Part shown: positions 8,896-21,526 of the stretch, in pieces
Numbering within the stretch: the stretch's first letter is position 1
Layout of the letters: each line of letters opens with the position of its first letter
From: Galdieria partita
Lineage: Eukaryota > Rhodophyta > Bangiophyceae > Galdieriales > Galdieriaceae
DNA: 64,000 nt
Assembly: GCA_025991245.1 (NCBI GenBank)
Contig: BQMJ01000011.1
Span: forward strand, 62,001-126,000
Direction: 5' to 3'
Notes under the pieces: generated by a model
Database searches by the model: none
Told to the model about the DNA's origin: nothing
What the model saw: only the letters and a program-made list of their open reading frames with translations
Made by a program: the position numbers and the translations under genes

Positions 8896-11686
8896 ATGTA
8901 TACGTCACAACGCAGTGCGAGAAAGAAGAAGATACCTTCAACTCAGCTAGTTAAGCCCCAAAAAACTGTAAACTATTCTTTGACTTTGCTAGTTCTATTC
9001 TTTTTGCAACTAGTTTCCGATTTGGCAGTACAGGTTTATGGGACCAACCTCGTAACTTTGGGATATTCTCGTAAGAAAGGTTTTGCCTTCCTGACGTACC
9101 TCAGCCCCTTTCTCGTTGTTGTGTCTCCTTTCCCTACAAAGTTGCTTCATTTAAGAGCACCAATCATAGCTCTGTAAGTATACCACTTTGGAGGAAGAGG
9201 AAAACTTACAAGTTTCATAACAGTTTTGCTGGTTTGGCCCTGTGTAGCTTCCGAGCAGCAGCATCCTTTTTAAATGTGGAAAGTGGAAGGTTCATATTTG
9301 ATATATTAGGAATATTATCGTTTTGGCTATACTTACCGTGCCGAATGGCAGCTTCTACGTTGCCTTGGAATACTTTCAAGATGAAGAGACACCCAAGACT
9401 ATGTTGCTCTCGTGCGCTGAGTATTGCCTTGGTTGTAATTATAACTTTTCGCACTATGGGAGGCACTCTTGATGGCAGCATAGCACCTCCTTCTTCCTAC
9501 AGTAGTAACTTGGAAAGGATTCTTGCTGCAGTTTTGGCAGGAGCTGGAATCATCTTGCTGTTTCTGGATTACCTTTTTGGTGATCGTAGCCTAAAGAAGA
9601 AGCAAGGTAGATTAGAGACAACGTTACGTACTCTAGAACAACAATTTTCAGATGACGCACAGCAGCCTTCCTCTAGACAGAACTTGTCACCACCTTCTCC
9701 ACAACATCCTCTGGAAGTAGCTAATTTTGGTGTAGAGTTTGCTGAACAGAGATGGGATATGGAACCCTCAGAAAACCAGACAATAGTAGAACAACAAATG
9801 ATGATTGGAACCAACCAAACTAATGAAGAAACGACAGTCCGCAAAAGATGGACTTGGAAAAGAGTGAGGAGGACACTTTGCCGCTGGGCGTTGTGTAGTT
9901 GGTATGGAATGGCGATTTCGTGTTCCCTTCTGTTTGCCGTTCAAGTTTTTGATTCACCATCGACTATAACAAGATTTCTGGATGTTCACAATGACCCTCG
10001 TTTTTATGCATTTATGACTTGTATGATGTTCATTATGTTTAGCATCTTTGCTATAGTTTCTTACTTGTTTCGTCTTGGCTTTGTTTTGAAACATCCTCGG
10101 GTCTTTTTCTCGGGCTGTTTATTCGCAGCTTTGCTGTTCTTATGTAGCTGGTTCTTAATTCTCCTTCCTTCATTGAGCTACGATGCTGAGAATTCTGTGC
10201 AACGAGAGTTTAATGTTGCGCAAGTTCTGTTTGCAGTTTTAATGGCTGTTCTTTCTCCTATGTTTTTTACAAGTATGAGTCTCTCTGAATATCTACTTTA
10301 CTATCTGCAGCCATCCATTCGTAGTCTTGCACTGGGATTCACTATTGCAAACTTGATTACCCTTGCATTTCTTTCTAAAACGGGTATTATCATAGTAACA
10401 AGTTTGGTAATGATTTTTCTGTCAGGTTTGGAAATAGAAAGACTGATATTCTATTCTTTGTAGTTTGAGAAAGGCTCTCTTTGGAGTTATTATCTAGTTT
10501 TGTTATCCGTATCCATGAGTCCTTTGCTTGTTCGAAGTATACAGTGTATCTTTTATCCAAAGTGGATTTGCTCTCGTCTTCGTGCTTTGCGATCCGAATC
10601 GAGAGAGCTTTTGTTAACCGTTGTCTTTTTATTTATCCTTTTATTACTGAATGTTATTTTTCTGTTCCGATTGAGAAATGCAGCTTCTATTTCAAGAGAG
10701 TCATTGGACCCTGAGACGGTTTCCTTTCAAGCCAGTGGCTTGAATCCACCTTTGCGTGTGATGACGTATAATATACAAATGGGATTCGGTATTAATGAAC
10801 TATTTATTTTAGACAAAATGTGTTTACAAGTGTTTGATAGATCGAAGAGGGGAAATGAATTGGGAGGGACTGCTGAATGTCATCAGGAATGAAGATCCAG
10901 ATATTTTGGGACTACAAGAAACTGCCACTTATGATTGGACAAAAGGAAATGCAGATATTGTGAGTTGGCTTTCTTCCCAAACCAATCTTAGTTACTACTA
11001 TGCTGGTGTAAAGGGAATATTTTCTTCATTTGCAGGAGTGGCATTATTATCGAAATATCCGTTGGTTGGACTAGAAACGAACTTTGTATGGAACTATTTC
11101 ATCTTCTCAAGTGCTCTTACCTTGTGTTTTATTAGTTAGATGGAGGTGGACCATACGATGCCTTTATTCAAGGTGAAATATTGTTGTTGAATGGGAAGAG
11201 TGTAAAGTTGCATGTGCTACATACTTGTTGTACAGAAGAAGAAATTGCACATCAGCTAGATCAAATCGCGAACCAGGTAAGTTTTCAGTTGGCAAGTATT
11301 CTTGTTTCTGACTGTTCAAGGTGCAAGAACAATTTGCAAGCCAACAATTGCGAATTATAATGGGAGACTTTAATATGATGTCAAATAACACGGGTTTGGT
11401 CTCTGTAAGGCGAATAGGATTTCGTGACTCTTTTTTTGATGTGTTGAATGAGAGTGAGATATCGATGCTTTCAACTAATTTAGAAATGGACAAACGCATC
11501 GACATGATTTGGCTTGATAGCAAATTGAAAGCCATATCTGCCAAGGTTGTGGGTTTCGCCGACTGTATAATTTGTAGAGAAGAGACTTGTCAATCACAGC
11601 GTACGCATTTGAGACGATCCCCTTGTTTGGAGTGCATAAACTGTAGTGTAAGTGATCACCTGCCAGTAATTGTGGAAATTCAATAA
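8896..11686 (+). CDS. CWH43: CWH43/PGAP2IP-like protein: multispanning membrane domain plus endonuclease/exonuclease/phosphatase-fold domain
   Basis: Relatives act in GPI-anchor lipid remodelling in the ER/Golgi. Six exons: 8896-9173, 9224-10406, 10464-10788, 10841-11085, 11136-11276, 11321-11686, giving 845 residues. The membrane part (residues 1 to ~540) has about ten hydrophobic segments with a polar loop around 210-310. The C-terminal domain (from ~570) shows [35 protein letters not shown] and SDHLPV, the ordered EEP-fold motifs of PGAP2IP/Cwh43. At first sight a TAG at 10461 splits this into two genes, but it is the last triplet of a 57-nt intron (10407-10463), and both parts are in the same frame. 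Whether the EEP domain is catalytic here is unknown. The stop is only 68 bp before the PRP8 start. Confidence 0.85.
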
Positions 11687-11754
11687 AACATGCTTCCAAT
11701 TTGGGAAGAATTCGTTGTCATTCTTGTTTGGTGAAGAGAGCGTCAGTTTTGACG

Positions 11755-14700
11755 ATGTCGACAGGGAAGCCACTGTCAAGGAGGGTCCCTACAAAGTCAC
11801 AAAATGGAAAAGAGAACAGTAACCTTTTCACCAAGGACTCAGAGGATTTAGAATATTCCTTGCTGGAAGAAAAAGCTAAGAAATGGGCAAAACTTGCAAA
11901 GTCTCGTTATGCAGAAAAGAGAAAGTTTGGTTTTGTTGACGTACTCAAAGAGGATATGCCACCAGAACACTTGAGAAAAATTATAAGAGACCACGGGGAT
12001 ATGACGCATAAGAAGTTTGCAAGAGAAAAAAGAGTATATTTGGGCGCCATGAAATATGCTCCCCATGCAGTACTCAAGCTGCTTGAAGCTATGCCCATGC
12101 CGTGGGAGCAGATAAGGGACGTAAAGGTTTTGTACCACGTCACTGGTGCAATAACTTTTGTAAACCAAGTTCCCAGGGTTATTGAGCCTGTTTTCGTGGC
12201 CCAATGGGGTACCATGTGGATATTGATGCGTCGAGAAAAGAGAGACAGGAGGCATTTCAGAAGGATGAGGTTTCCCCCTTTTGATGATGAAGAGCCTCCA
12301 CTTGATTATGGTGACAATGTCTTAGATGTAGAGCCATTGGAGCCCATTAGAATGGAATTGGATGAAGAGGAGGATGCACCGGTCTATGAGTGGTTCTATG
12401 AGAATGAGAAACTTGTTGGAACACCCGCTGTGAACGGTCCTTCGTTTAGAAGATGGTTTTTAGAAGTACCAGCTATGACTACTTTGCACCGTTTAGCGTC
12501 CCAGCTCCTTCTTGACGCTTATGACCCTAATTTCTTTTATTTGTTTGACAGAAGGTCGTTTTTTACCACAAAAGCATTAAATATGGCAGTTCCAGGTGGT
12601 CCTAAGTTTGAACCTCTCTTTCGAGATATGGAAGAAGGGGACGAAGACTGGAACGAATTCAACGATATCAACAAATTGATAGTCCGTCGACCTATTCGTA
12701 CAGAATATCGTGTAGCATTTCCTCATTTGTACAATAGCAGACCAAGAAGTGTAGCTTTGATTGAATATCATCATCCGCAATTGCAATATATTAAGAGCGA
12801 TGACCCGGATCTCCCAGCTTATTATTTTGACCCTATCGTTAATCCTATTCCAGCTCATCGCCGCTCGGGGCTTACAAGTCAGAAAGAACATATACTTGAT
12901 GATGAATTTCAGGATATTCAGATGCCGGTAGGATTTGCTCCATTTATGGAAAGGGAGCCACTCTATAATGAAATGACAGCAGGAGGCATTGCTTTGTATC
13001 ATGCTCCTGAGCCTTTTAACAAGAGATCCGGAAGATGCAGAAGAGCTATTGATGTTCCATTGGTGAAGTCTTGGTATTTAGAACGTTGCGTAACTTCTGC
13101 ACCGGTGAAGATTAGAGTTAGTTATCAGAAACTGCTTAAGAATTATGTCTACAATGAGCTTCATAGGCATCCACCGAAATCAAGGGCACGCAAATCTCTA
13201 TTCAAAGCATTGAAAATGACAAAGTTTTTCCAAAGCACCGAGATTGACTGGGTAGAAGCAGGTTTGCAAGTTTGTCGTCAAGGTCACAACATGTTAAATC
13301 TCCTAATCGATCGTAAGAGTGTGAATTATCTACACTTAGACTACAATTTTAATCTAAAGCCCATAAAAACGTTGACCACAAAGGAAAGAAAGAAATCTCG
13401 ATTTGGAAATGCTTTTCATCTGCTGCGGGAAATTCTAAGATTGACGAAGATTGCAGTCGATGCACATGTTCAATACCGTTTGGGAAATGTCGATGCTTTT
13501 CAACTAGCAGATGGCTTACAATACATATTTTCACATGTGGGCCAACTTACTGGAATGTATCGATACAAGTATAAGCTGATGAAACAGATTCGTATGTGTA
13601 AAGATCTTAAGCATCTCATTTATCATCGCTTCAATGCTCCACCCGTTGGGAAAGGACCGGGTTGTGGTTTTTGGCTTCCCATGTGGAGAGTTTGGATTTT
13701 CTTCTTGAGAGGTGTCGTGCCACTGTTAGAAAGGTGGCTCGGAAATTTGCTTGCAAGGCAGTTTGAAGGAAGAAACTCAAAGGGCATTGCGAAAACGGTT
13801 ACCAAACAGCGTGTAGAGTCCCATTTTGATTTGGAGCTTAGAGCACAAGTGATGCATGATATATTGGAAATGATGCCGGAAGGTGTAAAGGCCTCTAAGG
13901 CAAAGGTTATCTTGCAGCATCTTTCAGAAGCCTGGCGTTGTTGGAAGGCAAACATTCCCTGGAAAGTGCCTGGTCTACCCAAGCCAGTGGAGAATATGAT
14001 TCTTCGCTATGTTAAGGCCAAAGCAGATTGGTGGACCAATGTAGCTCATTACAACAGAGAACGAATCAGAAGAGGTGCGACAGTGGATAAGACTGTAGTA
14101 AAGAAGAATTTGGGACGACTGACTAGATTGTGGTTAAAGGCTGAACAGGAAAGACAGCATAATTATCTAAAGGATGGTCCTTATGTCAGTGCAGAAGAAG
14201 CAGTAGCTATGTATACAACAATGGTACATTGGTTAGAGAGCAGAAGATTTTCACCTATTCCATTTCCACCTCTGTCCTACAAACATGATACCAAGTTGTT
14301 GATATTGTGCTTGGAAAGGCTGAAAGAACAATACACTGTGAAAACCCGACTCAATCAGAATCAGCGCGAAGAGTTGGGTCTGGTAGAACAGGCTTACGAT
14401 AATCCTCATGAAGCATTGTCTCGAATTAAGAGGCATCTCCTAACGCAAAGAGCTTTCAAAGAAGTTGGACTAGAATTTATGGATAACTATTCTTATCTCA
14501 TTCCCGTGTATGACATAGAACCTCTAGAGAAGATAACAGATGCATATCTTGACCAATATCTTTGGTATGAAGCAGAGAAACGAAGACTATTTCCAAACTG
14601 GGTGAAACCGTCAGATGCTGAACCTGCACCTCTTTTGGTCTACAAATTTGCTGTAGGTGTCAACAACCTAAAAGACATTTGGGACACTTCACATGGAGAA

Positions 14701-17700
14701 TGTGTTGTTCTGTTGCAGTCCAGGTTTCACAAGATGACAGAAAAAATGGATCTTACCTTTTTGAACCGTTTGTTACGGCTTATTATGGACCATAATCTTG
14801 CAGATTATATAACTGCAAAGAACAATGTGGTTATCTCGTACAAGGACATGATGCATACCAATTCATATGGACTTTTACGAGGATTACAGTTTGCCTCGTT
14901 TGTGCAGCAATATTACGGCCTTTTGCTGGATCTTTTGGTATTGGGTTTACAAAGAGCGTCTGAAATTGCGGGTCCACCTCAAATGCCCAACGAATTTACT
15001 ATGTTCCAAGATAAGGAAACCGAAGAAGCCCATCCGATTCGATGCTATATACGTTACATAGATCGTATTTACATGCTTCTCCGTTTTGATGCAACTGAGT
15101 CAAAAGAATTGATACAAAGGTTCCTAATTGAGCATCCAGATCCCAATAATGAGAATGCCGTCGGATACAATAACAAAAAATGTTGGCCTAGAGATGTAAG
15201 AATGCGGCTTATGCGTCATGACGTGAACTTGGGACGAGCCGTGTTTTGGGATATTAAGAATCGTATTCCTCGTTCTGTAACGCAGTTGCAGTGGGACGAT
15301 GAAGTGACTTTTGTCTCAGTATATTCCAAAGACAATCCCAATTTACTTTTTGATATGGCTGGATTTGAAGTTCGCATCCTACCAAGAGTAAGAGTAAAGG
15401 ATACAGCTCTGGGAGTGGAAGAGAATCTTCCACAACAACGCGATGGCATTTGGTCCTTGCAAAATGAATCCACCAAAGAAAGAACAGCTGTGGCTTTCTT
15501 AAGAGTTTCTCAAGAAGCCATGGCCAGTTTTGAAAATCGAGTTCGTCAGATTTTGATGTCTTCAGGGTCAACGACGTTTACAAAGATTGCTAACAAATGG
15601 AATACTGCATTAATTGGCCTAATGACCTACTTTAGAGAATCCGTAGTGAATACTCAGGAACTTTTGGATCTACTCGTGAAATGTGAAAATAGAGTTCAAA
15701 CACGTATCAAGATTGGTCTAAACTCAAAGATGCCTAGTCGTTTTCCACCTGTGGTGTTTTATGCTCCTAAGGAGTTGGGAGGTCTTGGAATGTTATCCAT
15801 GGGTCATGTATTGATTCCACAAAGTGATTTGAGATATTCCAAGCAAACAGAAGCTGGAGGCATCACACATTTTCGTGCTGGTTTGAGTCATGAAGAAGAA
15901 CAGATCATACCCAACTTGTATCGTTATATTCAACCTTGGGAAAGTGAGTTCCTTGACTCACAACGAGTTTGGGCAGAATACGCATTGAAACGAGCCGAAG
16001 CAGCTGCTCAGAATAGAAGACTTACACTGGAGGATCTGGAAGACAGTTGGGATCGTGGTGTACCACGTATCAATACTTTGTTTCAGAAGGATAGGCATAC
16101 TTTGGCATATGATAAAGGCTGGAGAGTAAGATTGGAATTCAAGCGTTATACACAAGCACGAAACGATCCATTTTGGTGGACTCATCAAAGACATGACGGC
16201 AAATTATGGAATTTGAACAACTATCGTACTGATATGATTCAGGCTTTAGGAGGAGTGGAAGGTATATTGGAACATACTCTTTTCAAGGGAACTTATTTCC
16301 CTACATGGGAAGGTCTTTTCTGGGAAAAGGCAACAGGATTTGAAGAGTCAATGAAGTTCAAGAAATTGACCAATGCGCAAAGAAGCGGTCTTAATCAAAT
16401 ACCTAATCGTAGATTTACATTATGGTGGAGTCCGACAATTAATAGGGCAAATGTTTATGTAGGATTTCAAGTTCAATTGGATCTAACCGGTATTTTTATG
16501 CACGGGAAGATCCCTACCTTGAAAATATCACTTATTCAGATCTTCCGAGCACATTTATGGCAAAAGATTCACGAGTCACTTGTGATGGATCTTTGTCAAG
16601 TGTTTGATCAAGAGCTTGACTCGCTAGAAATTGAGACAGTTCAAAAAGAAACCATTCATCCTCGCAAGTCTTACAAAATGAACTCTTCCTGTGCAGATAT
16701 TTTATTGTTTGCCTCATACAAATGGCCAGTCTCGAGGCCCAGTCTTTTGGCTGACTTGAAGGATTCGTTTGATGATGGAACAACAACGACCAAATATTGG
16801 GTTGACGTACAACTTAGGTGGGGTGACTATGATTCTCATGATATTGAAAGATATTCTCGAGCCAAATTTTTGGATTACACTACCGACAATATGAGTGTAT
16901 ATCCAAGTCCAACAGGTGTTTTAGTTGGAGTAGATTTGGCTTACAATCTTTATAGTGCCTATGGCAACTGGATCCCTGGAATGAAGCCTCTCATGCAACA
17001 AGCAATGGCTAAAATCATGAAAGCAAATCCTGCTCTGTATGTACTAAGGGAGCGAATCAGAAAAGGTCTGCAGTTGTACTCATCGGAACCAACGGAGCCT
17101 TATCTCAATTCTCAGAATTATGGTGAGTTGTTTGGTAACCAAATCATATGGTTTGTTGATGACACCAATGTTTATCGCGTAACCATCCATAAAACCTTTG
17201 AAGGCAATCTAGTTACGAAACCTATTAATGGAGCTATTTTTATTTTCAATCCAAGAACTGGACAACTATTTTTAAAAGTTATTCATACATCGGTTTGGAG
17301 TGGCCAGAAGCGTCTAAGTCAATTGGCAAAATGGAAAACTGCCGAGGAAGTTGCAGCCCTTATTCGTTCTCTTCCGGTTGAAGAACAGCCAAAGCAAATC
17401 ATCGTTACACGAAAAGGAATGTTGGATCCTTTGGAAGTGCATTTGCTCGATTTTCCGAATATCGTTATTAAAGGCAGCGATTTGCAACTGCCTTTCCAGG
17501 CGTTGTTGAAGATTGAGAAATTTGCTGACCTTATTCTGAAGGCATCGGAGCCGCAGATGCTTTTGTTCAATATTTATGACGATTGGTTGCAATCTGTCTC
17601 TTCCTACACGGCCTTTTCTCGACTTATTTTGATTCTTAGAGCACTTCATGTCAACCACGAAAGAACAAGAATGATATTGCGACCCGATGTGAGTGTCACT

Positions 17701-18837
17701 ACAGAATCGCATCATATATGGCCATCATTGACAGATGAACAGTGGGTCAAGGCAGAAGTTGCTCTAAAAGATCTCATACTGGTTGACTATGGAAAGAAAA
17801 ACAATGTCAATGTGGCAAGTCTCACACAGACAGAAATTCGAGATATTATACTTGGTGCAGAGATAACTCCTCCAAGTTTGCAACGACAGGAAATGGCAGA
17901 AATAGAAAAACAAGCCAGAGACCAAAGTCAAATGACAGCTGTAACAACCAAGTCAGTGGATAAGCTCGGGCAAGAAATGATAGTAACCACTACAAGCAAC
18001 TATGAGCAGGCCACTTTTGCAAGTCGAACAGATTGGCGCAGTAGGGCGATTTCTGCAACCAATTTGCATTTGCGTACCAAACATATTTATGTAAATGCAG
18101 ATGTTGATCTTTCCGAAGCTCAGTTTACTTATGTGATTCCTAAGAATTTGCTCCGAAAATTCATCTCTGTGGCGGATCTTCGTACACAGATCGGAGCTTT
18201 TATGTATGGATTGTCACCAGCTGATAATGATCGTGTAAAGGAAGTCCGTTGCTTAGCATTTCCTCCTCAAGTGGGTAATCACCAAAAGGTAACATTTCCT
18301 GCTCAACAACCTGAACATGAATTCCTGGAAGACCTAGAGCCACTGGGATGGATCCACACTCAACCCAACGAACTTTCACAGCTTGCACCTAGTGATTTGG
18401 TTTATACTGCCTCTCTGTTGGCAGAAGACAAGATGCCTGATGCGGATCATGCTTTGATTGTGACAGTCTCCTTTACCCCGGGAAGCTGTTCAGTGACTGC
18501 TTATAAATTGACTCCAAGTGGTTATGAATGGGGCAAAGCTAGTCGTGAAACACCCGAAGGTTTAGTGAATCCTGCTGGCTATGGCCCGCAACATTATGAA
18601 AAGGTGCAAATTTTGTTGAGTGATCGGTTTATGGGCTTCACGTTGGTTCCGGATGTGGGTTCATGGAACTACAACTTTATAGGAGTTCGTCATAGTATTG
18701 GAATGCGTTATGGAATGAAGTTGGAACCCCCCAAGGAGTTTTATCATGAGTCTCATCGTCCTATGCACTTTTTAAGTTTTTCTACTTTAGAAGATGAAGA
18801 AAATATGGTAGTTGAAAAGGAAGATCCATTTGCGTAG
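11755..18837 (+). CDS. PRP8: Pre-mRNA-splicing factor PRP8
   Basis: Central U5 snRNP scaffold that holds the spliceosome active site. One uninterrupted exon of 7.1 kb, 2360 residues, full length for the family and notable in an intron-rich genome. Recognised by near-continuous similarity: N-terminal domain with [27 protein letters not shown]-type motif (here [16 protein letters not shown]), the large reverse-transcriptase-like domain, [20 protein letters not shown] in the linker/endonuclease-like part, the RNase H-like domain, and the C-terminal Jab1/MPN domain with [17 protein letters not shown] and HRPMHFL. The usual Pro-rich N-terminal extension is almost absent. The frame is longer by 18 codons from a TTG, but the ATG at 11755 is the first ATG. 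Confidence 0.98.
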   Translation: MSTGKPLSRRVPTKSQNGKENSNLFTKDSEDLEYSLLEEKAKKWAKLAKSRYAEKRKFGFVDVLKEDMPPEHLRKIIRDHGDMTHKKFAREKRVYLGAMKYAPHAVLKLLEAMPMPWEQIRDVKVLYHVTGAITFVNQVPRVIEPVFVAQWGTMWILMRREKRDRRHFRRMRFPPFDDEEPPLDYGDNVLDVEPLEPIRMELDEEEDAPVYEWFYENEKLVGTPAVNGPSFRRWFLEVPAMTTLHRLASQLLLDAYDPNFFYLFDRRSFFTTKALNMAVPGGPKFEPLFRDMEEGDEDWNEFNDINKLIVRRPIRTEYRVAFPHLYNSRPRSVALIEYHHPQLQYIKSDDPDLPAYYFDPIVNPIPAHRRSGLTSQKEHILDDEFQDIQMPVGFAPFMEREPLYNEMTAGGIALYHAPEPFNKRSGRCRRAIDVPLVKSWYLERCVTSAPVKIRVSYQKLLKNYVYNELHRHPPKSRARKSLFKALKMTKFFQSTEIDWVEAGLQVCRQGHNMLNLLIDRKSVNYLHLDYNFNLKPIKTLTTKERKKSRFGNAFHLLREILRLTKIAVDAHVQYRLGNVDAFQLADGLQYIFSHVGQLTGMYRYKYKLMKQIRMCKDLKHLIYHRFNAPPVGKGPGCGFWLPMWRVWIFFLRGVVPLLERWLGNLLARQFEGRNSKGIAKTVTKQRVESHFDLELRAQVMHDILEMMPEGVKASKAKVILQHLSEAWRCWKANIPWKVPGLPKPVENMILRYVKAKADWWTNVAHYNRERIRRGATVDKTVVKKNLGRLTRLWLKAEQERQHNYLKDGPYVSAEEAVAMYTTMVHWLESRRFSPIPFPPLSYKHDTKLLILCLERLKEQYTVKTRLNQNQREELGLVEQAYDNPHEALSRIKRHLLTQRAFKEVGLEFMDNYSYLIPVYDIEPLEKITDAYLDQYLWYEAEKRRLFPNWVKPSDAEPAPLLVYKFAVGVNNLKDIWDTSHGECVVLLQSRFHKMTEKMDLTFLNRLLRLIMDHNLADYITAKNNVVISYKDMMHTNSYGLLRGLQFASFVQQYYGLLLDLLVLGLQRASEIAGPPQMPNEFTMFQDKETEEAHPIRCYIRYIDRIYMLLRFDATESKELIQRFLIEHPDPNNENAVGYNNKKCWPRDVRMRLMRHDVNLGRAVFWDIKNRIPRSVTQLQWDDEVTFVSVYSKDNPNLLFDMAGFEVRILPRVRVKDTALGVEENLPQQRDGIWSLQNESTKERTAVAFLRVSQEAMASFENRVRQILMSSGSTTFTKIANKWNTALIGLMTYFRESVVNTQELLDLLVKCENRVQTRIKIGLNSKMPSRFPPVVFYAPKELGGLGMLSMGHVLIPQSDLRYSKQTEAGGITHFRAGLSHEEEQIIPNLYRYIQPWESEFLDSQRVWAEYALKRAEAAAQNRRLTLEDLEDSWDRGVPRINTLFQKDRHTLAYDKGWRVRLEFKRYTQARNDPFWWTHQRHDGKLWNLNNYRTDMIQALGGVEGILEHTLFKGTYFPTWEGLFWEKATGFEESMKFKKLTNAQRSGLNQIPNRRFTLWWSPTINRANVYVGFQVQLDLTGIFMHGKIPTLKISLIQIFRAHLWQKIHESLVMDLCQVFDQELDSLEIETVQKETIHPRKSYKMNSSCADILLFASYKWPVSRPSLLADLKDSFDDGTTTTKYWVDVQLRWGDYDSHDIERYSRAKFLDYTTDNMSVYPSPTGVLVGVDLAYNLYSAYGNWIPGMKPLMQQAMAKIMKANPALYVLRERIRKGLQLYSSEPTEPYLNSQNYGELFGNQIIWFVDDTNVYRVTIHKTFEGNLVTKPINGAIFIFNPRTGQLFLKVIHTSVWSGQKRLSQLAKWKTAEEVAALIRSLPVEEQPKQIIVTRKGMLDPLEVHLLDFPNIVIKGSDLQLPFQALLKIEKFADLILKASEPQMLLFNIYDDWLQSVSSYTAFSRLILILRALHVNHERTRMILRPDVSVTTESHHIWPSLTDEQWVKAEVALKDLILVDYGKKNNVNVASLTQTEIRDIILGAEITPPSLQRQEMAEIEKQARDQSQMTAVTTKSVDKLGQEMIVTTTSNYEQATFASRTDWRSRAISATNLHLRTKHIYVNADVDLSEAQFTYVIPKNLLRKFISVADLRTQIGAFMYGLSPADNDRVKEVRCLAFPPQVGNHQKVTFPAQQPEHEFLEDLEPLGWIHTQPNELSQLAPSDLVYTASLLAEDKMPDADHALIVTVSFTPGSCSVTAYKLTPSGYEWGKASRETPEGLVNPAGYGPQHYEKVQILLSDRFMGFTLVPDVGSWNYNFIGVRHSIGMRYGMKLEPPKEFYHESHRPMHFLSFSTLEDEENMVVEKEDPFA

Positions 18838-18880
18838 GTGAAATGTTGTGTGAACAATAAATGGCCAAAATTTGATCTTG

Positions 18881-18897
18881 TGTGTGTGTGTGTGTGT
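18881..18897. repeat. (TG)n microsatellite
   Basis: About eight TG units in the short gap between the PRP8 stop and the next start codon. Confidence 0.9.
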
Positions 18898-18911
18898 TGG
18901 GAGGAAAAGAG

Positions 18912-19129
18912 ATGGCACGGGGTTATATATATGCTGTATTGGCAATCATAGGATTTGCGGCGTATGACAGAGTAGCTTCGTACGTCACTTTTGAAAACTA
19001 TTGGAGAGAAGTAATTCATCAAGTATACCTTTAAGTCATCGAGTAACCTTTTTGTAGGAGAAAAAGAAGCAAGTGCAACGTTTAGCGCTGGGCGATGGTG
19101 CCGCAGACAGAGTGCAAAATAGTTCCTAG
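18912..19129 (+). CDS. Small single-span membrane protein (60 residues), unknown
   Basis: ATG at 18912 opens 37 codons with one hydrophobic helix (YIYAVLAIIGFAAY). A GTATAC donor at 19023 and TTTGTAG acceptor at 19057 remove 35 nt in phase and add EKKKQVQRLALGDG and so on, to TAG at 19129. The result looks like a small organellar complex subunit: a short N-terminus, one helix, then a basic/charged tail. The 35-nt intron is the shortest inferred in the window, which lowers confidence. It precedes ERG28 on the same strand with only 28 bp between stop and start. Confidence 0.45.
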
Positions 19130-19157
19130 TTGTAATAAAGCTTTCATTGCGACGAAA

Positions 19158-19609
19158 ATGGTCATGTACTTTTGGCTGCGCACGTGGGTTGGGTTGACTG
19201 GGTTGGCAGGCTTGGGTGCGGCTGTGGGTGCGTGGTGGAACCCAGCCTCACCTATGGACACGATCTACCGAAACATACCACCGTCAGAAAGTAAGTGCAC
19301 AGAGACCCGTTGCGTTGCGCTTTTCACCTGTTCTCAGCGGCGTCGGCCCTCGCGTCTCGCTTGTACGCCACTTGGCTGCTGCTGTCCACTGTCGTCCGGT
19401 GCACGTTTGCACTCCACGAGTTTTCGCTCCCACTAGCAGTCGCCACATGCGCCACTTATGTCGTAGCGTGGGTGCACTTCGCCACGGAAATATTCGTTTA
19501 CCATACCGTGCCGTTGAAACCAGGTGGTCAAGCTCCTCTGTGGGTGGCGTCTATTTCCATCGGTTGGCTGTCGTGGTGTTTGATGGAATACCGTAAGAAA
19601 AAGAAATAG
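19158..19609 (+). CDS. ERG28: ERG28-like ergosterol biosynthesis scaffold protein
   Basis: ER membrane protein that tethers the C-4 demethylation enzymes of sterol synthesis. Two exons, 19158-19290 and 19338-19609 (47-nt intron, GTAAGT..TCAG), 134 residues, the usual length. Four hydrophobic segments; family landmarks include ATWLLLSTVVRC, VVAWVHFATEIFVYHT and APLWVASISIGWL. An in-frame upstream extension to 19095 overlaps the preceding small gene and is unlikely to be used. The coding sequence is much more GC-rich, especially in third positions (runs of GCC, CTG, GTC, ACG), than the genes around it. Confidence 0.85.
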
Positions 19610-19903
19610 GTATGCAGACGAAACCACAACGGTAATAGTAGCCCATATATATATATATAGAGAGGATGTGAAAACATAAATACCATGCTAAGACTGAAAA
19701 AGTTGTGTGGAATGTCGGAAATAGAACTGACTATATAGATATATATATTGGCTACGTACGACTAGAATGGTTGTGAAAGAACTAACCCAATGTTTTGTAG
19801 GTTGAAGAGTAGACCACCACCTTTCTCCATATAAAAAACTCAAAATACTTTATCTGCAATATTCATTGACCACTATACTACGACACAAAACATTTCTATA
19901 TAT
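19610..19903. other. Gap with (AT)n tracts
   Basis: Convergent gap between ERG28 and ornithine decarboxylase. Short ATATAT tracts occur at about 19646-19658 and 19735-19748. No gene or structured RNA seen. Confidence 0.6.
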
Positions 19904-21526
19904 TCACAAAGCACATATATATTTGATATTTGGACAAGAAAACCCATTGAAACAACTAGCAAGACTGACTGTATAAGCACCCATATTGGTAAAATATAAC
20001 CAATCACCCACTTCCAGAATAGGTAAAGGATAATTACGAATAATACAGTCAATCGAGTCACAAGTTGGGCCAAACACACAGCTGCGCACAAACCGTGAAT
20101 AGTCAATAACAGCATGAGAAGAGATAAATGTTTTGGGATAAAATGTAACACCAAGTGAGACCACATCTCGAAATGAACCATAAACACCATCATCTATATA
20201 GTAATCAGCAACAAGGTCTGAGTGAGAAATATCTTCTTGCAGACAAAAACTTGCTTTCAAACGACTAACACCCGCTTCTTGTATCTGAGTTCGAAAACGA
20301 CGAGCAATAATTCGGGTTGCAAGAGTAAATGCCGATGAAACAAAATAACGTCCAGGTTCCGCTATGACTTTCACTTGATCAACAGGAAAAAGACAATCTA
20401 TGGTATCTCTGATTCCGCAACAAATATCGTAAAAAGTTATCGGTGATTCTCCATCAAAACCTGGAAACCCACCACCAATATCCAACAAATGGAAAGGCTC
20501 CATACCAAGATCTTCTGCAAGATTAAAAATTTCGCGGGACTGATAAAGTGCTCGGATATAAGTCTGCACAGACCGACAGCCGGAACCGACATGAAACGCA
20601 ACACCTTCTACATGAACACCAAGATGCTTCGCTAATAACAACAGTTCCATCACTTCATCTGGTAAAGCACCAAATTTACTACTCAAAGGACAGAGAGACT
20701 CATGGTCTTCCGTAGCAATACGTAAAACTGCCCTTATCTTTGACGAAACCCGACTTATCTTTTCTAGTTCATCCTTATTGTCAAATGTCACCCAATCCAC
20801 TCCATGTTCCACAGCATATCTCAAGTGGCTCTCAGGTTTACATGGATTCGCATATATGATACGTTCACCTGAAACACCACAAGAATTAACGAGGCTTATC
20901 TCTGCTTTCGACGCACAATCAAAATTGCAACCAAGTTCGGCTAAAATACGAATGATTTGCTCGTCCGGATTACACTTGACAGCATAGTGTGGCTTTATCC
21001 TCGGAAGTTGCCTGACAAACTCAAAATATTTCATAATAACGGACCCCAAATCCACTACGTAGAATGCACTTTCCTCCCCTTTCTGGATGAAATCACCCAG
21101 TACTGACTCGATAGGAGTCCAGGCCGAGACTTGTAAAACTGGTTCCGGGCATCTATACAAAGAATTGGCTAAACAGTCCATAATATCACTCGTTTTAGGC
21201 AGCTCCACACAGCTCACTGCTTTATCATTTTGTTTGTTATTACTATCATAGTTGTCGTCAAAGCTGCTTCCAGTCTCTCGAAATACAGGAGAAGGGCTCC
21301 TTGAGACAATAGGACTCGTTGGAATAATTGGAACAACGGTATTTGCAGAAGAGAAGGTTTCAAAATTGGGTTGGTTGGCTTCTCGACTAGCGTCATCGTT
21401 ACAAGGAACTACTTGTTCAGCTCCACTCACTACAGATGATCCCTCAGACATGTCTGATACGTCCTCGAACCACGTATTCGAGTGTTGCATCAAATTCTCG
21501 GGACAATGAAACGTGACTATCTTCAT
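19904..21526 (-). CDS. ODC: Ornithine decarboxylase
   Basis: PLP enzyme of the alanine-racemase fold (group IV) that makes putrescine, the entry to polyamines. One exon, 540 residues from the first ATG (a TTG lies 13 codons upstream). Family motifs: PHYAVKCNPD with the PLP lysine, LGCNFDCASKAEI, AFHVGSGC, DIGGGFPGF, AEPGRYFV, and FGPTCDSID containing the active-site cysteine at the dimer interface. The N-terminal ~115 residues, rich in Ser, Glu and Asp, have no counterpart in the core enzyme. The ODC-type GPTCD motif favours ornithine over arginine or diaminopimelate decarboxylase; an antizyme-inhibitor-type role is unlikely since the catalytic residues are present. Confidence 0.93.
   Translation of the reverse strand: MKIVTFHCPENLMQHSNTWFEDVSDMSEGSSVVSGAEQVVPCNDDASREANQPNFETFSSANTVVPIIPTSPIVSRSPSPVFRETGSSFDDNYDSNNKQNDKAVSCVELPKTSDIMDCLANSLYRCPEPVLQVSAWTPIESVLGDFIQKGEESAFYVVDLGSVIMKYFEFVRQLPRIKPHYAVKCNPDEQIIRILAELGCNFDCASKAEISLVNSCGVSGERIIYANPCKPESHLRYAVEHGVDWVTFDNKDELEKISRVSSKIRAVLRIATEDHESLCPLSSKFGALPDEVMELLLLAKHLGVHVEGVAFHVGSGCRSVQTYIRALYQSREIFNLAEDLGMEPFHLLDIGGGFPGFDGESPITFYDICCGIRDTIDCLFPVDQVKVIAEPGRYFVSSAFTLATRIIARRFRTQIQEAGVSRLKASFCLQEDISHSDLVADYYIDDGVYGSFRDVVSLGVTFYPKTFISSHAVIDYSRFVRSCVFGPTCDSIDCIIRNYPLPILEVGDWLYFTNMGAYTVSLASCFNGFSCPNIKYICAL

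Noticed and set aside
8842-11686. Two separate genes (membrane protein and endonuclease)
   Set aside because: Same frame on both sides of a 57-nt intron and family-level co-occurrence of both domains support one gene.
11848-17715. Numerous 60-140 codon frames antisense to PRP8
   Set aside because: They are shadow frames of a conserved 7.1-kb coding exon and have no domain.
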